From positions 1 through 39,130 of the forward strand of contig DAOMZG010000028.1 in assembly GCA_035437945.1 (NCBI GenBank): DNA of 39,130 nt, in the 5' to 3' direction. This document shows, piece by piece, positions 1 through 7,977 of the stretch (positions are counted from its first letter, which is position 1; every line of letters starts with the position of its first letter). Origin of the DNA: UBA9464 sp003445095 (lineage in GTDB: Bacteria; Verrucomicrobiota; Verrucomicrobiia; Limisphaerales; UBA9464). The translations under genes were made by a program, and so were the position numbers. The notes beneath the pieces are model-generated. The model searched no databases. It saw only the letters and a list, made by a program, of their open reading frames with translations, and was not told the origin of the DNA.

Positions 1-1
1 G

Positions 2-1078
2 GCGGCCAAGGCCGCCAAGATTGAAGGTGAAGCCGCCAAACCCTACGCCCTCCTTTACACCTACTCGCTGATCATTGCGATTGTCTGTGGCACCGCCGGC
101 CTGCCGCATATCCTCGTTCGTTTCTACACCAATCCCGATGGGGTCGCCGCCAAGCGAACGACGATGTGGGTGATGATCTTGATCGGCGTGTTTTATGTAT
201 TCCCACCGATCTTCGGCGTGATGGGGCGTAATCTCATGCCTTCGTTGTACGAAGGCACGGGCGCGAAGGGAACGGACAAGGTGGTGCTGGAATTACCGAG
301 GGTGTTAGACCAGGAGCAAGGAGTGAGAAGCGAGGGGCGAGAATTGCTGCGCCCCGAGCCAAACTCCCTTGTCGCTCCTGGCTCCTCGCTTCCCGCTTCT
401 CGAAGTTTGTGGGGCTCGATCTTAAGCGGCATCACCTGCGCCGGCGCGTTCGCGGCATTTATGTCCACGTTCTCGGGGCTCCTGGTGTCTATGACCGGAG
501 CGCTCGCGCATGACGTTTATGGGAGAATTCTGCGCCCGCAGTCCACCGCGGCCGATCGGATGCGAATGTTCAAGTGGTGTGCGGCGCTGATTGGTGGAGT
601 GGCGGTGATTCTGGGGTGTTTCGTCGAGCCGTTGGAGATCAATTTCATGGTGGGACAGGCCTTTGCCATTGCGGCGGCGAGCTACTTCCCGTTGCTCTTC
701 ATGAGCGTGTGGTGGCGCGGCATGACCATTCGCGGCGCTGCGACCGGGATGCTGGCGGGCGGTTTGTGTGCCTTGGTCGCGGTGGCGCTTACCAACGCGA
801 GCAACCTCGCCCTCGACAAAGGCCCCATGGGAAAACTCTTCAGCGTCTTCGCCCCGTTGAACGACTTTTGGGCCGCGCATCCGCTCTTGCGAATCCTCTG
901 TGAGCAGCCAGCCATCTGGACCGTTCCGCTCGCTATCGGTTTGATGATGTTGGTGAGCCGGGTTACCGCCTCAGAAATTCCCGTGGACATTCGGCTCAAG
1001 ATGCTGGTGCTGCACGCCCCGGAGAAGCTCGGGTTGAAGCAGGATTACATCAAAGAGCACGACGGGGCAGGGCACTAG
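2..1078 (+). CDS. Sodium:solute symporter (acetate/cation type), 3' part
   Basis: This is the C-terminal part of a sodium:solute symporter (SSF family), an inner-membrane carrier that imports a small organic acid such as acetate with sodium. The reading frame is already open at the window edge, so the start is missing. The translated motifs GTAGLPHILVRFYTNPDG and GAFAAFMSTFSGLLVSMTGA, followed by AHDVYGR, are typical of ActP-like members. Several hydrophobic helices follow, for example around 590-720 and 750-800. The loop between two helices contains about 30 extra residues rich in Arg, Glu, Pro and Ser (roughly 309-403). They are encoded by an imperfect inverted repeat and look like an in-frame repeat insertion. 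The family call is firm; the substrate is inferred. The next gene is convergent. Confidence 0.88.
   Translation, partial: AAKAAKIEGEAAKPYALLYTYSLIIAIVCGTAGLPHILVRFYTNPDGVAAKRTTMWVMILIGVFYVFPPIFGVMGRNLMPSLYEGTGAKGTDKVVLELPRVLDQEQGVRSEGRELLRPEPNSLVAPGSSLPASRSLWGSILSGITCAGAFAAFMSTFSGLLVSMTGALAHDVYGRILRPQSTAADRMRMFKWCAALIGGVAVILGCFVEPLEINFMVGQAFAIAAASYFPLLFMSVWWRGMTIRGAATGMLAGGLCALVAVALTNASNLALDKGPMGKLFSVFAPLNDFWAAHPLLRILCEQPAIWTVPLAIGLMMLVSRVTASEIPVDIRLKMLVLHAPEKLGLKQDYIKEHDGAGH
309..403. repeat. In-frame inverted-repeat insertion in symporter gene
   Basis: The left arm (about 311-342) is purine-rich with reiterated GGAG/GAAG/CGAG words. The right arm (about 371-403) is its imperfect reverse complement, rich in CTCCT/CGCTTC. 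The pair can fold into a long quasi-palindromic stem around a short spacer. The reading frame stays open through it and adds a low-complexity hydrophilic loop. It looks like a small REP- or MITE-like element, but the family was not identified. Confidence 0.6.
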
Positions 1079-1215
1079 TAGCGCGGAGGGGACGACGCCT
1101 CATCGTTTGCTCCCTAAACTCGAATACACCCCGATTATTAACCATTGGGTGAAGCTGGTGACGCGAATTCTTCTTCCATGCCGCTTCCCGAGACAACGCC
1201 ACCTTCCGTCGGCGG

Positions 1216-1797
1216 CTACTTAAAATACTCGGGTTCGTTGCCGGGTTTCCATTTTATATTGCAGCCCATGCTGGGGATTTGCTTCGCCGCCACGGGTTTT
1301 CCGGCGAGCACCGCTTCGATCGCAGACCTCAGGTCAGCACCGGTGATCGGCTTGCCGTTGCCTGGCCGCGAATCGTCGAACTGACCCCGATAGGCGAGTT
1401 TGCGGTCGCGACCGTACAGGAAGAAGTCTGGCGTGCAGGCTGCGCGATAGGCCCGAGCCACCGCTTGGGTTTCATCGTACAAGTAGGGAAACGTCCAGCC
1501 AGCCGCGCGGGCTTCTTCCACCATCCGTTCCGGGGAGTCGGCGGGGTAATTGGCGACGTCGTTGGCATTGATCGCTACGAACGCGACGCCGCGTGCGGCA
1601 CAATCTCGCCCAAATTGGGCCAGTGCGTCGCGAAGATGTTTCACAAACGGGCAATGGTTGCAGATGAACGCGACGACCAGAGCCGGGTTGGCAGCGAAAT
1701 CGGTGAGCGCGATCCGTCGGCCGGAAGCGGGCTCGAGCAGGTTGAATTCGGGCGCAGGTGTGCCCAAGGGCAACATCGTAGAAGGCGTCAAGGCCAT
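1216..1797 (-). CDS. Thioredoxin-fold (AhpC/TSA-like) protein
   Basis: A 193-residue cytoplasmic thioredoxin-fold protein of the peroxiredoxin-like type, often annotated as thioredoxin family protein. After the start it reads LGTPAPEFNL, then a beta-strand and the redox motif CNHC (Cys46 and Cys49) in FICNHCPFVKH. A cis-Pro region CTPDFFLYG follows, with the typical ending DLRSAIEAVLAGKPV. The frame is open a further 53 codons upstream, but that extension is Arg-rich and unlike the family, so the ATG at 1797 was chosen. No clear Shine-Dalgarno sequence precedes it and no signal peptide is visible. The likely role is thiol redox or peroxide handling; the substrate is unknown. It is convergent with the symporter gene. 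Confidence 0.85.
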   Translation of the reverse strand: MALTPSTMLPLGTPAPEFNLLEPASGRRIALTDFAANPALVVAFICNHCPFVKHLRDALAQFGRDCAARGVAFVAINANDVANYPADSPERMVEEARAAGWTFPYLYDETQAVARAYRAACTPDFFLYGRDRKLAYRGQFDDSRPGNGKPITGADLRSAIEAVLAGKPVAAKQIPSMGCNIKWKPGNEPEYFK

Positions 1798-1905
1798 GCG
1801 GAGAAGTGAAGCGTTGGTGCGACTTCTTGCCAACCGTCGAAATGCAGCTCCTGAGAAGGCTCGACCTTCACGATCCGGACGTGAATCGGGATCATGAACC
1901 CGGTC

Positions 1906-1928
1906 GGGCTGCCGCGCTGCGGCGGCCC
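1906..1928. repeat. REP-like GC hairpin
   Basis: Arms 1906-1915 and 1919-1928 pair over ten positions (one G-T) around the loop GCT. The core CCGCGCTGCGG is similar to the hairpin at 2017-2039. Confidence 0.5.
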
Positions 1929-2016
1929 CGCGCCGGAGGTGCGGCTTTTCGCACAAGGGCGAGGGAGAAATCGACGCGTCGTTGCGAACGTCCGGCCCGG
2001 AGCCGCGCCCGGGCCG

Positions 2017-2039
2017 GGGACGGCGCAGCGCGCCATCCC
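2017..2039. repeat. REP-like GC hairpin
   Basis: Arms 2017-2026 and 2030-2039 pair fully when read on the minus strand (one G-T; a C-A mismatch on the plus strand). The sequence GGATGGCGCGCTGCGCCGTC is of the kind often seen between genes in Verrucomicrobiota. It lies about 50 bases downstream of the glmS stop, so it might also protect or end that transcript, though there is no T-run. Confidence 0.5.
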
Positions 2040-2089
2040 TACCGTTTGATCAGTTCATAGAGGGGGAGTCCTGCCTCTACTTCCTCACT

Positions 2090-3955
2090 TCACTCCACCG
2101 TCACGCTCTTCGCTAAATTCCGCGGCTTGTCCACATCGCAACCTCGGGCGACGGCGATGTGGTAGGCCAGCAACTGCAAGGGAAGCACCGTCAGCAGCGG
2201 ACACAACGGATCGGATGTCGCCGGTACGTACAAAATGTCGTCCACTTCCGCGGCCAGGCGCGTGTTGCCTTCCGTCGTGATTGCCACCGTCGGGCCGTGC
2301 CTTGCCTTGATCTCCTGCAGATTGCTGTGGGTCTTATCGTACAGGGCGTCGGCGGGAGCGAGCACAACGGTCGGAGTCCGCTCATCGATCATCGCGATCG
2401 GCCCATGCTTCATCTCAGCCGCCGGATATCCTTCTGCATGGATGTAAGAAATCTCCTTCAGTTTTAGCGCACCTTCGAGCGCCACGGGGAATTGGTATTG
2501 GCGGCCAATGAAAAAGAAATCTTCCGCGGCGGCGTACTTGAGGGCGATCTGCCGAATGCGTTCGTTCTGATCGAGGATTCGCTGCAACTGATCGGGCACA
2601 GCCTCGAGGGCGCGCAGCAATTGGGAACCGCGCGTCGCCGACAACATCCGGATGCGTCCCATCAATAACGCGAACAACGTGAGGACGGTGACTTGGCTCG
2701 TGAAGGCCTTGGTGCTGGCCACGCCAATTTCCGGTCCCGCGTGCAAATAGATTCCCCCATCGGCTTCGCGCGCGATGGTCGAGCCAACGACGTTGCAGAT
2801 CGCGAGCGCTTTGTGCCCACGCCGCCTGGCCTCCCGGAGCCCGGCCAACGTGTCCGCGGTTTCTCCCGACTGCGTGATAACGACCAACAGTGTGTGCTTA
2901 TCGAGCGGGGCATTGCGGTACCGAAATTCGCTCGCGTATTCGACCTCGACCGGGACGTGCGCGAATTCTTCGAGCAGATACTCGCCGACGAGCCCCGCAT
3001 GCCAACTGGTTCCACAGGCTGTGATCACGATGCGATCCACTGCACGGAGTTCCGCGGTCGTCATATTGAGCCCGCCGAATTTCGCGGTTGCCTCCTCGGA
3101 ATCGATCCGGCCCCGCAACGCGTTTCGAATCGTCGCCGGCTGCTCGAAAATCTCCTTCAGCATGAAGTGCGGATACGAACCCCGTTCCGCCGCTTCAGCG
3201 TCGAACTCCAGGCGCGTGATTTGCACCTGAGCGGTCTCCGTCCCCAAGTTCGTGACGGAAAAACCGTCGGCCGTGACGGTGACGACATCGTAGTCGTTGA
3301 GATAAACCACCTGACGGGTATGCGCCACGACTGCCGCAGCATCTGAGGCGAGGTAATTGGCACCTTCACCGACGCCAACGAGCAACGGCGATCCCCGGCG
3401 CGCCCCGACAATGACTCCGGGCAAATCGCGGCAAACTACCGCTAAGCCATAAGTGCCGATGACTTCCCTAAGCGCCAGGCCAACTGCCCGCGCCAGCGAC
3501 TCCGTATTTGTGACAGCACCGCCACCGGCTTGAGCTTCACTCCATTTTTCGCCAATCAGATGAGCGAGAACTTCGGTATCCGTGGCGGAGTCAAAGGTGT
3601 GTCCGCCCGCGAGGAGGCGCTCTTTGAGGCGGTCGTAGTTTTCAATGACGCCGTTGTGCACGACGGCGATCGACTGAGACTGGTCCCGATGCGGGTGCGA
3701 GTTGACGTCACTCGGAGGTCCGTGGGTGGCCCAACGGGTGTGACCGATCCCACAGCTTCCCGGAGCCGGTTCGCGGTCGAGCAACGGCCCTAGTCCTTGG
3801 TCGATCTTCCCTTTGCGCTTTAGGACGTTCAACTGACCGGCGTCAAGCAGAGCGACGCCGGCGCTGTCGTAGCCGCGATATTCCAATCGGCGCAGCCCTT
3901 CGATCAGAATGGGTGCCGCTGGAGAAGAGCCCACGTATCCAATAATGCCGCACAT
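2090..3955 (-). CDS. glmS: Glutamine--fructose-6-phosphate aminotransferase
   Basis: GlmS makes glucosamine-6-phosphate from fructose-6-phosphate and glutamine, the first step of UDP-GlcNAc synthesis for peptidoglycan and outer-membrane glycolipid; it is cytoplasmic. The 621-residue length is normal. The protein begins MCGIIGYVG, so Cys2 becomes the N-terminal nucleophile of the class II glutaminase domain, and GHTRWATHG lies at about 71-79. The two SIS domains follow, with HFMLKEIFEQP (263-273), CGTSWHA (314-320) and TQSGETADT (361-369). The C-terminus is the expected KPRNLAKSVTVE. No glmS ribozyme could be recognised in the 124-base gap upstream. The gene stands alone between unrelated genes on the same strand. 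Confidence 0.98.
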   Translation of the reverse strand: MCGIIGYVGSSPAAPILIEGLRRLEYRGYDSAGVALLDAGQLNVLKRKGKIDQGLGPLLDREPAPGSCGIGHTRWATHGPPSDVNSHPHRDQSQSIAVVHNGVIENYDRLKERLLAGGHTFDSATDTEVLAHLIGEKWSEAQAGGGAVTNTESLARAVGLALREVIGTYGLAVVCRDLPGVIVGARRGSPLLVGVGEGANYLASDAAAVVAHTRQVVYLNDYDVVTVTADGFSVTNLGTETAQVQITRLEFDAEAAERGSYPHFMLKEIFEQPATIRNALRGRIDSEEATAKFGGLNMTTAELRAVDRIVITACGTSWHAGLVGEYLLEEFAHVPVEVEYASEFRYRNAPLDKHTLLVVITQSGETADTLAGLREARRRGHKALAICNVVGSTIAREADGGIYLHAGPEIGVASTKAFTSQVTVLTLFALLMGRIRMLSATRGSQLLRALEAVPDQLQRILDQNERIRQIALKYAAAEDFFFIGRQYQFPVALEGALKLKEISYIHAEGYPAAEMKHGPIAMIDERTPTVVLAPADALYDKTHSNLQEIKARHGPTVAITTEGNTRLAAEVDDILYVPATSDPLCPLLTVLPLQLLAYHIAVARGCDVDKPRNLAKSVTVE

Positions 3956-4048
3956 ACAGAATTTGGCGCCGGCGGTGTAGAAGCTTGGCCCCTATTTGAG
4001 AATACAATTCCATCGCCATGTTTTGGATGTTCGCCGGCTGGGACTTGG

Positions 4049-4066
4049 GCGGACGCGGCCGTCCGC
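4049..4066. repeat. REP-like GCGGACG/CGTCCGC hairpin
   Basis: Perfect 7-bp arms (4049-4055 and 4060-4066) around CGGC. It starts 14 bases from the stop codon of the haem/LamG gene, on its 3' side, so it may also act as a transcript 3' end. No T-run follows, so it is not called a terminator. Confidence 0.55.
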
Positions 4067-4079
4067 GCTCCGGCGAATT

Positions 4080-7000
4080 TCATTTGAGCGTGAGCACGTA
4101 GGTTAGGAGATCTTGCGCTTGGTCAGGCGGCAAGGCTTCGAGCAATCCCTCGGGCATCACGCTGCCTTTCAGAAAACCGGCGCGCCGAAGTTTGTTGCGG
4201 AGAAATCGCTGATCTTCGGTACTGGGTTGGCGGATGGTGAACGAGTCAGCGTCTTGGGCCGCGAGTAAGCCTTCAACCACATCACCATCCTGGGTCTCGA
4301 CCCGGAAGCGCCGATAGCCGCCTTCCATAGCCGCATTAGGGGTCAACACATTCCGCAAGAGCGCCTCGGGACCGTGCGCCCCGGCACCATCGAGTGCCGG
4401 GCCGACTTTCCCGCCGACTCCGTGAACGGTGTGACAAACCCCGCACGTGGTCGTGAAGACTTGCTGGCCGCGGTTGGGATCGCCTCGTCGCGTCGTCAAT
4501 GCCCGAAACTGCTCAAACTTGACCGCCAATGCTGACGCTTCCGATTGGCTCAGCACCGGTGGCGCGTCGGCGGTGCGCTCAAGCTTGGCGTCCCCGTGCA
4601 GGCGTCCCCATTGGTGGCCGGTTCCCGAATAAACGAGCCCGTCGGCGCGCGGCAAAGCCAGGTTGGCGGCGGCTCGAATTTCGTCCGGCGTGCGGCAGAC
4701 ATTCCAAACTCGAAACTCGGCGAGGCCACCGGCCGTTCCGCCCGCGACGTTTCCTCGGCCCACGAACAGATTCTGAAATGACCGAACATCTTTCGTGGTG
4801 CTGGTCATATCGAGTTCGCCATTCAGATAAATCCGGAAAACTCCGGCCGAGTCGCGTGTGAAAGCCACGTGGGTCCAGGCTTCTGGCACGATCGGTCGAC
4901 TGGCAACGACGATGTCGTGGACACCACCGCCGAGCCAGACTCGAAAGCGGCTCTCGAAGAAATTGGCATCCAACTCCGGACCGCCGAGGAGTGAATCTTG
5001 ATTACTGATTCCCGGATCGAGCCGTACCCAAGTCTCAACGGTGAACGGTCCGGTGAGCTCCAAGGGTTGATCCACGTAATCGCCATCGCCGCCATTGAGA
5101 CGAAGGACCGTGCTCAGCCCCGCGTTGAGTTCGGCAACGAGCTGTTTGACGCTGGGATCGTCCGGGAGAACCGCCGCCAACTTATCGAGGGCATTGCCGT
5201 CTAATTCGTCGCGGGCGATCGCGCCCTGTTGAATCTTTTCCACGAGTTGGCGGGCGCCTCCGGGTGAACTAGCGAGACGGTCCACCGCTAAACGCCGCAA
5301 GTTCGGGGGCAAGGTTCCCCACACGTCCAGGAGTGCCGGCACGGCCTCGTCGGATTTCGCCGCGGCGAGCGCGGTCACCGCTTCGCGACGGACTCCGTCG
5401 TCGCCGCTGCGTGCGAATGAACCAAACACCGCCACTTGTTTCGAGCCCGCTTCACGCAATGCCCGCAGCGCGGAGCGCTGACGTTCCGGAGAGGCACCCG
5501 GGGCTTCCGCCGCCGCCACCAATTCTGCTTCGAGACCGGAGAGTCGGAATCCGGTGGCTACTTGGACCAACAAATCCTGGTTCGCCGCTGAGGGCTCGCG
5601 GGCGATCAAGTTCCGCACTGCATTCTCAAGCAATGGCGAAAGAGCCGTGTCATTAAGCTGAGCGCGCTGAAGGTAAAGCGCCCGCAACGCTGGCCCGTTG
5701 GCGAGCACTCGTTGTAGGGCGTCAACCGCAGCGGGGTCGGGCGCGGCCTTCGCGACCAAAACAACCTCCTCATCGGTCGCCGGCCGGTTCAGGCGGGCTA
5801 GCAAAGGTGCCAGACGACGCCCTCCTTCGGCGCCTCCCAACGCGAGGCAACCAATCGCGCGATACTGAAGCTTGGAGTCCTGAACCGGGAGCGTGCTGCC
5901 GACTTGGGAATCATCGAGCCACGCTCGGAGTCGTTCGGGATGACGCTCCAAGGCCGCGCGGGCCAAGTAGGTTTCGAAGTCATCGTGGTAGCTGCGCGGC
6001 ACTCGCTCGCGCAAAAGCTCGAGTCGATAAAGGTGCGCGACCAAAGCATCGACGGCCCGCTCCCGAACCTGGGTTGGTTGGGCCGTACCAAAAGCCGTCG
6101 CGTCGAACGTGAGCAAATCTGCTAACAATCGAAGCGCCTCTTGAGTGACGCGCCGGTCGCGTCCCAGTTCGCTGGGTACGAGGTGTTTTTCGGCGATTTG
6201 TAATCGGAGGGCTGGATCAACCTTGGCTGTACGCAGCAGACGCAAGGCCTCCCGGACCAGCACAGATTGTCCCGACTTGAGAAAGCTTTGCCAGTGAGCG
6301 GAGTCCAATTTGCCTAGTCCTTCCAAAGACCAGGCCGCGCGAAGACGCAGATCAATCGGGAGGGTGTTGGAGACGACCCGCTCCGCCAAGTGCGGAGCGA
6401 CGGACGTCGCTTGACGGTCCGTAATCTCCTGCCAGGCGGCATTCGCCTCCCATGAGCTTGTGGCCGCCAAATGCGTTAGCAGCTTGGAATCCGGGGCCGC
6501 ATAGAGGTTTGGCACCTCAATTCGATGAGGCTGGGACTCGTGCCGCACTCGCCAGATCCGGCCCCGCGTCTTGTCGCGATCAGGGTGAGTTCGGGGAACC
6601 TCATTGTGTGAGATGATCGCATTGTACCAATCCACGATGTACAAGCAGCCGTCCGGCCCGAAGGCGAGAGCGATCGGCCGAAACCAGGGATCGCCGCACA
6701 AAACAAAATCGGGGAGATGCTCGATGTCCCACTTAGGGAAGGCGGTGTCGGTCAGGGGCTGTGTCAGGTTCGGTTGGCCGAGTTCGGTGCGAAGTCGCAA
6801 AGCCTGAATTTTTCTGGTGATCGGGTTAGCTACGAAGAACACGTCACGCCAGGGCGGGGGAAAGCTGTCGGCGCCCTCACTCAGGGCCAGGCCACTGAGA
6901 CCAGTTCCGCCCATGTCCTGCTTGGCCAGTTTTGGGAATGGCGGGGCGTAGGGCTTTGGGACGTCGTCACCACACAACGGATACGACCCGCCTTCCAAGA

Positions 7001-7802
7001 AAGGCATCATCGGCCAACGTTGGTCGTTCGCCTCCTGAATGAAAAACTCGCCCGCGCGGTTCATTTCCAAGCCCCAAATGTTGCAGGGACCCCAGCCGAT
7101 AATTTCGAACTTCGATCCGTCGGGACGAAAGCGCGCGAGTTTGGTTTTGTTGAACTCGGTAATCGTGCCGTCGCGAGTCCGGACCTTCGAGTAATTGAAC
7201 GCTCCTTGTGCCAGCAGAATCCAGCCGCCGGGCGCGCGAGTAAACTGATGCGGGAACAAATGGGAATCTTCGATGCCAAAGCCAGTGAGAACTGCCTCGT
7301 GGGAATCGGCCCGGCCGTCGCTATTCGTGTCGCGATAGAAGCGAACTTCCGAGCCGTATTGAGCGAATGCCCCGTCCCGATACGGGAGCACCCCGAGGGG
7401 CATGGCTAGCCCTTCGGCGAACGCACGCGCTGGCTGCCGTCCCGCCAGTGTGGGGGTGTCGATGACCAAGAGCTTGTCCCGCCCTCCACGATCAAAGAGA
7501 GCCTTCGCTTCTGTCGGCGCCTCGTTGGCATCAATCGGGTATTCCAAGGCGGTGCAAGTCCACAAGCGGCCGGCGTGATCGAAGGTAAGCGCCACGAACT
7601 TTCCGCCATCGGGTTCGGCCGCGACCAATTCCACCGTGAACCCGGGCGCGACCGTGAACGTCTTCTGCTGTTCCTCTGGAGTCAGCGGTGAGGCGTGGGG
7701 CGGTGCCAACGGCTCGGGTGCGCCTATGCCCGCCGACTGAAGTCGGAGAGCCACTATTCCGAACAACGCCGGGGCGAGCCGGCAGAACTCAAAGAAGCGC
7801 AT
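4080..7802 (-). CDS. PVC-type haem-binding CxxCH protein (propeller-HEAT-LamG-cytochrome)
   Basis: A secreted multidomain protein of about 1240 residues, typical of Verrucomicrobiota and Planctomycetota. The ATG at 7802 gives a good signal peptide (RFFEFCRLAPALFGIVALRL); a start ten codons upstream spoils it. In order: a dehydrogenase-like beta-propeller (about 30-430, with FTVAPGFTVELVAAEP and DGCLYIVDWYNAIISHNE); helical HEAT-like repeats (about 440-880); a LamG/concanavalin-like domain (about 900-1055, with GPFTVETWVRLD and WTHVAFTRDSAGVFRIYLNG); and a C-terminal cytochrome-like domain with CGVCH (about 1120) and the ending LPPDQAQDLLTYVLTLK. One covalent haem and a periplasmic or outer-surface electron-transfer role in polysaccharide or sugar oxidation are inferred; the substrate is unknown. 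The family is often linked to glycan breakdown. Confidence 0.9.
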   Translation of the reverse strand: MRFFEFCRLAPALFGIVALRLQSAGIGAPEPLAPPHASPLTPEEQQKTFTVAPGFTVELVAAEPDGGKFVALTFDHAGRLWTCTALEYPIDANEAPTEAKALFDRGGRDKLLVIDTPTLAGRQPARAFAEGLAMPLGVLPYRDGAFAQYGSEVRFYRDTNSDGRADSHEAVLTGFGIEDSHLFPHQFTRAPGGWILLAQGAFNYSKVRTRDGTITEFNKTKLARFRPDGSKFEIIGWGPCNIWGLEMNRAGEFFIQEANDQRWPMMPFLEGGSYPLCGDDVPKPYAPPFPKLAKQDMGGTGLSGLALSEGADSFPPPWRDVFFVANPITRKIQALRLRTELGQPNLTQPLTDTAFPKWDIEHLPDFVLCGDPWFRPIALAFGPDGCLYIVDWYNAIISHNEVPRTHPDRDKTRGRIWRVRHESQPHRIEVPNLYAAPDSKLLTHLAATSSWEANAAWQEITDRQATSVAPHLAERVVSNTLPIDLRLRAAWSLEGLGKLDSAHWQSFLKSGQSVLVREALRLLRTAKVDPALRLQIAEKHLVPSELGRDRRVTQEALRLLADLLTFDATAFGTAQPTQVRERAVDALVAHLYRLELLRERVPRSYHDDFETYLARAALERHPERLRAWLDDSQVGSTLPVQDSKLQYRAIGCLALGGAEGGRRLAPLLARLNRPATDEEVVLVAKAAPDPAAVDALQRVLANGPALRALYLQRAQLNDTALSPLLENAVRNLIAREPSAANQDLLVQVATGFRLSGLEAELVAAAEAPGASPERQRSALRALREAGSKQVAVFGSFARSGDDGVRREAVTALAAAKSDEAVPALLDVWGTLPPNLRRLAVDRLASSPGGARQLVEKIQQGAIARDELDGNALDKLAAVLPDDPSVKQLVAELNAGLSTVLRLNGGDGDYVDQPLELTGPFTVETWVRLDPGISNQDSLLGGPELDANFFESRFRVWLGGGVHDIVVASRPIVPEAWTHVAFTRDSAGVFRIYLNGELDMTSTTKDVRSFQNLFVGRGNVAGGTAGGLAEFRVWNVCRTPDEIRAAANLALPRADGLVYSGTGHQWGRLHGDAKLERTADAPPVLSQSEASALAVKFEQFRALTTRRGDPNRGQQVFTTTCGVCHTVHGVGGKVGPALDGAGAHGPEALLRNVLTPNAAMEGGYRRFRVETQDGDVVEGLLAAQDADSFTIRQPSTEDQRFLRNKLRRAGFLKGSVMPEGLLEALPPDQAQDLLTYVLTLK

Positions 7803-7977
7803 GATAGATTTTGAACGAAGATCAATCCGCACGGTGGGCGGACTCGAACCCAGAGTGAAGCGTGGACTTCAGTTCGCCTCGGCGTTTGGTGTCGTCAGGT
7901 TTGGGATGCCATTGCGGTGCGTGAAAGATTCGCTCGTGGGTCCGAGGCGGCGCCCGCGTCTCGCGTAATCCGCCGCG

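Larger units (their letters stand above)
1798..2089. other. Intergenic region with two GC-rich hairpins
   Basis: This lies between the thioredoxin-like gene and glmS, both on the minus strand. It holds two REP-like hairpins (1906-1928 and 2017-2039). Open frames cross it on both strands but their translations are Arg/Pro-rich and resemble nothing recognisable, so no gene is called. Confidence 0.6.

Noticed and set aside
1788..2036. 82-codon minus-strand open frame
   Set aside because: It crosses the REP-like hairpins and overlaps the next gene; the product is Arg/Pro-rich and matches nothing known to me.
3956..4079. glmS ribozyme or riboswitch upstream of glmS
   Set aside because: The 124 bases hold only a REP-like hairpin and no glmS-ribozyme core that I can recognise.
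7833..7860. tRNA-like 3' end on the minus strand (GGTTCGAGTCCGCCC)
   Set aside because: The T-arm does not pair with a 7-base loop, and no acceptor, D-arm or anticodon arm fits upstream.
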